Of a DNA stretch of 20,497 nucleotides, positions 13,514 to 18,879 are shown piece after piece. Positions within the stretch are counted from its first letter, which is position 1, and each line of letters opens with the position of its first letter. The position numbers and the translations under genes were made by a program. Where the stretch lies: positions 1 through 20,497 of the IMG/VR virus record IMGVR_UViG_3300024999_001601. One strand, 5' to 3'. The notes beneath the pieces are model-generated. The model had not been told where the DNA came from and searched no databases. It saw only the letters and a list, made by a program, of their open reading frames with translations. The DNA comes from a virus.

Positions 13514-14296
13514 TTAAGCAAATACAGCAACCCTTTGTGGTTGACGATTATAACTAACCTGACGATTATTTTCAACTCTTTGACTATGTTCGGTTAATTT
13601 GGTTAAAAATCTGTCTACTATAGACTCGTCTAATCTTGTATCAACGATACCAGTTTGCTTCATAATAGCCACTTCAACTTTTTTAAGCACATCTTCTGGA
13701 CACTCACATAAAACTTGAACAAAACCATCAACCATTAATCTTCTTTTAGATACGACTCGCATTTGCTCAACCAAAATTTCAGATTCGTAAGCTAAACCAC
13801 ATTCCTGTCCAATTCTTACGTGAGTTGGTTGATAGTTTTTTCCTAGTCTACTGGATAGTGGAGCAACCATTGTGATCCCTGCATGTAAATTTCCCATGTT
13901 GTTTTGTAGTACTAGCGAAGGGCGTATACCTCCTTGTTCTGAGTCTAAAATGTTTCCATAATCACAAAGAACTATCCAACCTCTCATAACCCTTATACTT
14001 CTTAAATCAACTCCACTATTATTTAAATTATATCCACACGCAATCCTTAAATCGTCAAAAGATACACGAAATTCAGATCCCATAGCAATTTTCTTAAGTA
14101 AACCCACATCTGGATATGAAGTGATCTTACCATTAATTATATTGGCAATTATTTTGACCGAATTTGGAATACCACAGTTGTTAGCGAATTCGGGGATTGA
14201 ATTGTAACCTACAGCTTTTCTAACTAAAATAGCAAGTTTTTTGAAATCCTTTTCCTCGTTTGATTTAACCGTTTCTTTTCTTTTTACATTGAACAT
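13514..14296 (-). CDS. XRE-type HTH fused to PemK/MazF-family domain
   Basis: A 260-aa two-domain protein. Residues about 18-90 match an XRE/HTH module (LRK-like VRKAVGYNSIPEFANNCGIP, ANIINGK, LLKKIA, FDDLRIACGYN). Residues about 103-215 match the PemK/MazF RNase fold: RGWIVLCDYGNILDSEQGGI with R125, LVLQNNMGN, MVAPLSSRLGKNYQPTHVRI and ILVEQMRVVSKRRL. MazF toxins cut RNA at short sites; the catalytic Thr is Ser here (S148/S149), so activity may be kept or reduced. No MazE gene is next to it, and the HTH may serve as built-in antitoxin or operator-binding part. It has its own promoter, follows agrD and precedes the lysogeny operon. It is a candidate regulator linking signalling and lysogeny. 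The C-terminal tail (about 225-260) is basic. Confidence 0.82.
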   Translation of the reverse strand: MFNVKRKETVKSNEEKDFKKLAILVRKAVGYNSIPEFANNCGIPNSVKIIANIINGKITSYPDVGLLKKIAMGSEFRVSFDDLRIACGYNLNNSGVDLRSIRVMRGWIVLCDYGNILDSEQGGIRPSLVLQNNMGNLHAGITMVAPLSSRLGKNYQPTHVRIGQECGLAYESEILVEQMRVVSKRRLMVDGFVQVLCECPEDVLKKVEVAIMKQTGIVDTRLDESIVDRFLTKLTEHSQRVENNRQVSYNRQPQRVAVFA

Positions 14297-14360
14297 ATTA
14301 ATACATCCACCTTTCTTTAATAGGGTAATTATAATTTCTTCAATTCTTATTTATATTATT

Positions 14361-14389
14361 ATATTACAGGATTTGTATTAATATGTCAA
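14361..14389 (-). promoter_or_regulatory. Promoter of the HTH-MazF fusion gene
   Basis: On the minus strand TTGACA (14389-14384) and TAATAT (14366-14361) are 17 bp apart, with the predicted start about 57 bases before the ATG. It lies between the agrD terminator and the gene. TATTAATA in the spacer is a perfect palindrome and may be part of an operator. Confidence 0.75.
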
Positions 14390-14421
14390 CTATATTTTAA
14401 TAAATTAATTATTTTTAGTTA

Positions 14422-14451
14422 AAGGGAGAGGTATATAATACTCTCTCCCTT
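14422..14451 (-). terminator. Terminator after agrD
   Basis: AAGGGAGAG (14422-14430) and CTCTCCCTT (14443-14451) form a 9-bp stem, extended by GTAT/ATAC in the loop with one bulged base. It begins 17 bases after the agrD stop. The T-run on either strand is weak. It separates the agr cassette from the HTH-MazF promoter. Confidence 0.6.
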
Positions 14452-14467
14452 CTTAATTAAGTATGTA

Positions 14468-14587
14468 CTATGCGATGCACTTAGGAGTTTCTGGTTGATG
14501 CCATGCTGCGAAACAAGACATAGTTGCTGCATAAATAGCAATAGAAGCGATAAGTAGTAAACCTCCAGCAAATATTTTGTTCTTCAT
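14468..14587 (-). CDS. agrD: AgrD-type cyclic lactone autoinducer peptide precursor
   Basis: A 39-aa peptide that would be cut and cyclised by AgrB into a secreted signal. ATG at 14587 follows GGAGGTGA; stop TAG is at 14468. The layout is that of AgrD: an amphipathic/hydrophobic leader (MKNKIFAGGLLLIASIAIYA), a core ATMSCFAAW, and a tail HQPETPKCIA with the Pro-containing motif found after the AgrB cleavage site (HQP-x-x-P in clostridia, DEPxVP in staphylococci). I predict a five-residue thiolactone, CFAAW, with a few residues of N-terminal tail. The recognition tail is short and carries an extra Cys. It lies at the end of the agrB cassette rather than directly after agrB. Confidence 0.9.
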   Translation of the reverse strand: MKNKIFAGGLLLIASIAIYAATMSCFAAWHQPETPKCIA

Positions 14588-14618
14588 TTTTTTCACCTCC
14601 TTACATTATGATTATTTG

Positions 14619-15428
14619 TTAAACAGACATATTATCTTCATGAGAAGATATATTATAAGTCTGTTTTACACTGTTTGTAAGAAAAATACAATGATTTATA
14701 ATTAGATATAAACCTATTATTACAATAGAAGGTATTAAATAAGTAAAACTTATAACAACAATTATCTGACCTGCCAGTGAATTTAATATATTTAATAAAT
14801 TATTATAAAGAACTAATTTAAGTATACATATTTCGAATATTAATAATAATGTCATAGTGGTGATAACAAATCTTTTGAAAAAGATATTTTTATAAATATA
14901 TTCCAATATATCAATTTGAAATTTTCTTTGCTTATAGGTAAGTATGAATACTATTATTGAGAATTCAATAATTTTAGATGCAAGTGAACATAATAAAAGT
15001 AATCGCATATTATTATAAATTTCTTGAAAATTAACATGAAAGAAGAAAAATAAAACTGGTGCAGTTAATAGATCAATTGCGATTAAACTTATGTATAAGG
15101 GTATAAATTTTATAATAATTTTTATTTTTAAATATTTTGTCTCTTCTAATTTTGTCTTTTCAAAAACATATGTTGATAAAACACATAGTAAAATTAAACT
15201 AATTATAGATGCAATATTCCTTTGTATATTAAAACCATAAATAGCTATACTTATCAATAAAGATGGTGGTATTATTAGAATTGAATACCATTTAATATTT
15301 TCTCTTAATCGATAAACATCCAATAATTCTTTTCTACCCATAAATTTTATTAAAAGTACTGTCATAAAAATCATTTCTGGGACAGCTAAGAAAAAGAAAC
15401 ATATAATAATATTGAATAGGTTTTCCAT
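14619..15428 (-). CDS. AgrC-like membrane sensor lacking a kinase domain
   Basis: A 269-aa integral membrane protein with roughly six to seven hydrophobic segments and no soluble domain. The N-terminus FFFLAVPEMIFMTVLLIKFM has the hydrophobic-PE pattern seen at the start of AgrC/Spo0B-type sensor kinases in clostridia. Such kinases continue for another 150-200 residues with a GHKL ATPase; here the gene stops after the membrane part and is followed 31 bp later by agrD. It has its own promoter and an AGGAGGA site before ATG 15428. It could bind the peptide without phosphotransfer, act as immunity or decoy, or be a truncated sensor. The family call is tentative. Confidence 0.5.
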   Translation of the reverse strand: MENLFNIIICFFFLAVPEMIFMTVLLIKFMGRKELLDVYRLRENIKWYSILIIPPSLLISIAIYGFNIQRNIASIISLILLCVLSTYVFEKTKLEETKYLKIKIIIKFIPLYISLIAIDLLTAPVLFFFFHVNFQEIYNNMRLLLLCSLASKIIEFSIIVFILTYKQRKFQIDILEYIYKNIFFKRFVITTMTLLLIFEICILKLVLYNNLLNILNSLAGQIIVVISFTYLIPSIVIIGLYLIINHCIFLTNSVKQTYNISSHEDNMSV

Positions 15429-15457
15429 ATTTAATCCTCCTTAATATTTATATATTA

Positions 15458-15486
15458 AGAATAGCATATATTAACTGTTTTGTCAA
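15458..15486 (-). promoter_or_regulatory. Internal promoter for the sensor and agrD
   Basis: On the minus strand TTGACA (15486-15481) and TATTCT (15463-15458) are 17 bp apart, with the start about 23 bases before the sensor ATG. It allows sensor and AgrD expression separately from the AgrB transcript. Confidence 0.7.
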
Positions 15487-15502
15487 AATAATTATTTATT
15501 AA

Positions 15503-16123
15503 CTATTTATATTCATTAATTTGCTTGATTGTATAGTATAAAATTATTACTGCAAATAATTTTATTAGTATGTCGCCGAGGCTCATTATCACATAAAAAA
15601 TATCCCATGTGTCAGTTAAGAATATTAATTTTGCTGTGTGATCACCCCATATATGAAAGTCTTTAAACACTTCCGCTTTTTCAAACATATCAATTTTTGA
15701 GTATCCAGTACTAAGACTATTGCTCGGAAACACAGGCATTTTACCATTATTATAAAACATAGCAATTTGATTTAATTTTGATCCAAGAGTAGCAAATAAT
15801 GTGCCTATTATAACTGGTGAAGTTAATGATGTAATTAATTGCCCATTATTTTGTATATTAATATTTTTAAATATTGAAATGTTAATTAATTTATATTTAA
15901 TAATAAGTATTATATAAAATAAAAATGTAATGTTTTTTATATGATTGCTATATTGTAGAAACCAATACTCACTTTGGATCATCAAATATATAATATATAC
16001 GTTCAAGACACAGGCTAATATGATAGGATACATACTCCAATGTTTAAAGATATTAAGAATTTCAGACCATTTATATCCCTTAAATTTTGCAAACAAACAG
16101 CTGAAAAATACTACTTCTATCAT
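15503..16123 (-). CDS. DUF5317-like membrane protein of agr loci
   Basis: A 206-aa membrane protein with about five hydrophobic segments. It shows the pattern of DUF5317 proteins: MIEVVFFSCLFAKFKGYK at the N-terminus, NNGKMPVFPS in the middle (residues about 124-133), then HTAKLIFLTDTWDIF and SLGDILIKLFAVIILYY near the end. DUF5317 genes often accompany agrB/agrD in clostridia; their role is unknown. The start overlaps the agrB stop (ATGA) with GGAGGA inside agrB, so it is translationally coupled to AgrB. Confidence 0.65.
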   Translation of the reverse strand: MIEVVFFSCLFAKFKGYKWSEILNIFKHWSMYPIILACVLNVYIIYLMIQSEYWFLQYSNHIKNITFLFYIILIIKYKLINISIFKNINIQNNGQLITSLTSPVIIGTLFATLGSKLNQIAMFYNNGKMPVFPSNSLSTGYSKIDMFEKAEVFKDFHIWGDHTAKLIFLTDTWDIFYVIMSLGDILIKLFAVIILYYTIKQINEYK

Positions 16124-16815
16124 ATATGTCCTCCATCAATAAATTTAAAAAATTTAATACCTATAGGTGTAATTGTAAATACTTCAAGTAATATTCCAAA
16201 AATAACACTTATACTAATCATTTGATGTGATTTGAATAACATAACACTCACAACGTTACAAAAGACAATAAATAAAATAGAAGTTTTTTTCTTGATATTG
16301 CCACTGTCGCAATCTTTATCAGATTTATCTTGTCGTTCTTGGGGAGCGTATTTTGCAGCTATGTATACACTCCATATTAATCCTACAGTAAAACAAATAC
16401 CTGCAATTAAATTGGTCATAGGTATCAATGTGGCTGTATATCCTAAAGACAAAAATGAAAAAATCATTGTGGCGAAACATTTATTGAAGGTGCTCATATG
16501 AACCCCACCTGCAAATCCCCTTAGTATAGAAAACGTATTCATAATAAAAAATGTTGGCAGTAAAATATCCATAAAATACGCAATAGATAAAACAATTAGG
16601 TATTTAAACAATTCGCTATAAAATATCGTTACTCCGTTTTCGCATAATTGTTTAACTAATTCTTCGTTAATTTTTACTTCTTTGTTTTTTGGACGATATT
16701 TTTTAATTAAATTTTCTATGTAAGTATACTCTACTTGAGTAAATGTTTTATTTATTAAATCGTGTTTGTTTATAAGATTTACTGTACCTTTTGATAATGA
16801 CTTTATTATATCCAT
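16120..16815 (-). CDS. agrB: AgrB: peptide-processing membrane endopeptidase
   Basis: AgrB cleaves the AgrD tail and helps form the thiolactone and export the signal. The family motif is complete: ILRGFAGGVHMSTFNKCF with H106 and C113, the catalytic His and Cys at the canonical seven-residue spacing, and YAPQERQDK after the next membrane segments. It is 231 aa with four to six membrane helices; the N-terminal 60 residues are cytoplasmic and charged, and the last ones end in FFKFIDGGHI. ATG at 16815 follows AAAGGGAG that lies inside the end of the homing-endonuclease gene, which overlaps it by 10 bp. No response regulator (AgrA) follows in this window. Confidence 0.95.
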   Translation of the reverse strand: MDIIKSLSKGTVNLINKHDLINKTFTQVEYTYIENLIKKYRPKNKEVKINEELVKQLCENGVTIFYSELFKYLIVLSIAYFMDILLPTFFIMNTFSILRGFAGGVHMSTFNKCFATMIFSFLSLGYTATLIPMTNLIAGICFTVGLIWSVYIAAKYAPQERQDKSDKDCDSGNIKKKTSILFIVFCNVVSVMLFKSHQMISISVIFGILLEVFTITPIGIKFFKFIDGGHI

Positions 16816-18344
16816 GTTTTATTATCTCCCTTTAGTATAATTGTATTCATGTATTCATTATAGTACATCCATCTCAAAGGTTTTTTTGTATCAGGATCTA
16901 TTCCACTAGTTTTTTGTTTATTTTTACAACATTGAGATATTCCATTGCCTTGTATGTGATATTTTATTTTTGCATCTTTCATACTATTAAAGATTTCTCC
17001 ATTTGATAAACATATTACTTTTATACAATGATAATTCTTTTTTCTTTCTAAGTCGGCATTATAGTTACCCCACCCTATTTCTAAACCCTGTTTAAGATAC
17101 TTGATCACTGTTGTTTTACTTAATTTCAATATTTCTGATATTTTTTGTGCATTACTAATCCCGTCATTCCATATATCACAAGTAATTTTAACAAGATTGT
17201 TGCACCCTGCTTCATGACACTTTAACCAATCTATATCTTCTTCCTTGAAGTTAAGTAATTTAGGTAATTTGGATTGCATAATATTATTCCTAATCCATTC
17301 TAAATTGGACTTCCGACAATCAATAATTATGTAATTCTCAATGCCATTTGCTTTTGCTAATATTTCTTTTTGCTTATCATTTTCCTGTACTTCTTCTAAT
17401 GATAATTTCCAACCTTTAATTTCTTCATAATGTTGCAATCCTCCTACTTCACAAATGCCATTAATTTCTATTATGTAAAAATCATATTTATACTTGCCAC
17501 ACCATTTAAAAGTTTTTTTACTTAACTGAGTTTTAAAGTTTTTATTTAATAATTGTTCTAAAAAATTAAAAAAGAATTTTTCTGGATATGATTTTCCATC
17601 TGAGCATTTTGGGCAACAAAACCCTTGTCTTTTTAAATCACCCATTGTTTTTTTCTTCTCATATCCACAATCTGGGCATTTAATCGGGAGTTGAATTTTT
17701 GTAGATCCCATAGAATATTTATGTGCATCTTCTTTGTTTATTAAATATTTAATTAACTCTGGATTAGTATTAGATATAGAATTGCATTGAATGCATTGAA
17801 GATTTACTCCGCTACTATCACTAGTAAAACTAGATATATTCTTTAATTCAGATTCATGTTCTGGATGTTCTAAGCATTTAAACCAATATCCTTTCTTGTT
17901 TATTATACCATGTGAACTATAACTTATATCTTTAGGACTTAATTTATTGCCATACTTATCAACATTTAAATCATAATCCCAACGAGATAATAATTTATCT
18001 GCTTCTTCTTTAGAAAGATTTTCATAACACCAGTCAAAAAAGGATTTACTATTTTTTAATCTAGTTTTTCTTCCTTTTTCTCCTCCAAATAATTTAGTGG
18101 AACAGTCATGACAATAATATCCTCCATCTTCTTTTACACACTTTTTATAATTACTATATTTCACTCTATAGATTTCTTCACATTCATCGCATTGAACTTG
18201 AACAGAAACCCTAGAGCCATTTGGTAAATCTCTAACTTTAACATTAAATTCTTTATAGTATTTAGTAAAAATATACCCAATATTTTCATAATATTTTCTT
18301 GTGGCTTGGTTCCACTTTGTTGTAGTAATTTCACTAATAAGCAA
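16806..18344 (-). CDS. EDxHD-like homing endonuclease with NUMOD-type domain
   Basis: A 512-aa mobile endonuclease starting at TTG 18344 (AAAGGAG 14 bases upstream; an in-frame stop precedes it). Residues about 10-85 are the TKWNQATRKYYENIGYIFTK plus VKVRDLPNGSRV module and CxxC zinc fingers. Further CxxC pairs occur at 157-190 and 223-247. Residues 254-350 are the nuclease fold (KYKYDFYIIEINGICEVGGL, ENDKQKEILA, IIIDCRKS). The D of the EDxHD signature is G here (EVGGLQH), as I believe is tolerated in relatives with EVHG. Residues 395-425 are an HTH and 440-497 a NUMOD1-like domain. It sits between mazF and agrB, and its last codons carry the agrB ribosome binding site. Confidence 0.85.
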   Translation of the reverse strand: MLISEITTTKWNQATRKYYENIGYIFTKYYKEFNVKVRDLPNGSRVSVQVQCDECEEIYRVKYSNYKKCVKEDGGYYCHDCSTKLFGGEKGRKTRLKNSKSFFDWCYENLSKEEADKLLSRWDYDLNVDKYGNKLSPKDISYSSHGIINKKGYWFKCLEHPEHESELKNISSFTSDSSGVNLQCIQCNSISNTNPELIKYLINKEDAHKYSMGSTKIQLPIKCPDCGYEKKKTMGDLKRQGFCCPKCSDGKSYPEKFFFNFLEQLLNKNFKTQLSKKTFKWCGKYKYDFYIIEINGICEVGGLQHYEEIKGWKLSLEEVQENDKQKEILAKANGIENYIIIDCRKSNLEWIRNNIMQSKLPKLLNFKEEDIDWLKCHEAGCNNLVKITCDIWNDGISNAQKISEILKLSKTTVIKYLKQGLEIGWGNYNADLERKKNYHCIKVICLSNGEIFNSMKDAKIKYHIQGNGISQCCKNKQKTSGIDPDTKKPLRWMYYNEYMNTIILKGDNKTWI

Positions 18345-18368
18345 TTAGTTTATATTTCTCCTTTCATA

Positions 18369-18752
18369 TTATGCATATGCAATATTATTTTTATTTAGTT
18401 GTATCAACCCAAATTGTATGGCAATTCCTTGATCAATTCTTCTTAGTGTTTCTGTATCACAGACTCCTATTTTATCTAAGCATGCACTCTTTGCAACCAA
18501 CATAGTTTGCTCGCAGAGAGCGATAGAATCCCTTATAAGGCCACAGCTTTTATTGACCATGATATGAGTAGGCAATTTAGATTTTGAAGTCACAGAAGTC
18601 AACGGACAAATATGTAGCACAGGACTATAATGATTGGCTAAATTGTTGCTAATTATTACTGCCGGACGTTGTTTCGATTGGATTGAACCATTAGTATCAG
18701 GTAAATTTACAATATATATATCTCCACGTTTAAGTTCTTTCTGTGTTTGCAT
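18369..18752 (-). CDS. PemK/MazF-family RNase toxin, no adjacent antitoxin
   Basis: A 127-aa MazF/PemK protein: KRGDIYIVNLP, SIQSKQRPAVIISNNLAN with R29, HICPLTSVTSKSKLPTHIMV with T52, then RDSIALCEQTMLVAKSACLDKIG. The catalytic Arg and Thr of the family are both present, so it is probably an active sequence-specific RNase. ATG 18752 is chosen with AAGGAG 11 bases upstream; GTG 18764 overlaps that site. A MazE-like antitoxin is not found up- or downstream. It heads the transcript that leads into the homing endonuclease and agr genes, and its start codon lies in one arm of a 15-bp inverted repeat. Confidence 0.9.
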   Translation of the reverse strand: MQTQKELKRGDIYIVNLPDTNGSIQSKQRPAVIISNNLANHYSPVLHICPLTSVTSKSKLPTHIMVNKSCGLIRDSIALCEQTMLVAKSACLDKIGVCDTETLRRIDQGIAIQFGLIQLNKNNIAYA

Positions 18753-18797
18753 AATAACTATCACTCCTTAATTATTTTCTTATGATAGTTATTATGC
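18749..18797. promoter_or_regulatory. 15-bp perfect inverted repeat over the mazF start
   Basis: GCATAATAACTATCA (18749-18763) and TGATAGTTATTATGC (18783-18797) are perfect complements around 19 bases. In the mRNA the AAGGAG site would sit in the loop edge and the AUG in the 3' arm, so the stem would block translation. As DNA it would be a large operator. Autoregulation or MazF-linked control is an inference. Confidence 0.75.
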
Positions 18798-18816
18798 CCT
18801 ACATCTTGTATTTTAT

Positions 18817-18844
18817 ACATTACCGAATAATTATATTATGTCAA
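18817..18844 (-). promoter_or_regulatory. Promoter of the mazF-HEN-agr transcript
   Basis: On the minus strand TTGACA (18844-18839) and TAATGT (18822-18817) are 16 bp apart; TATAAA a few bases further is an alternative -10. It lies just after the nadV stop and upstream of the 15-bp inverted repeat, which would be in the leader. Confidence 0.6.
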
Positions 18845-18879
18845 TTGTTTGTACTTCGCGTAAATGTTTAGAAATTAGC

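Noticed and set aside
14468-14587. The 39-aa peptide as an arbitrium AimP
   Set aside because: AimP peptides mature to a linear six-residue C-terminus and need an AimR; this one has an internal Cys core plus a QPxxP tail and lies with AgrB, as in AgrD.
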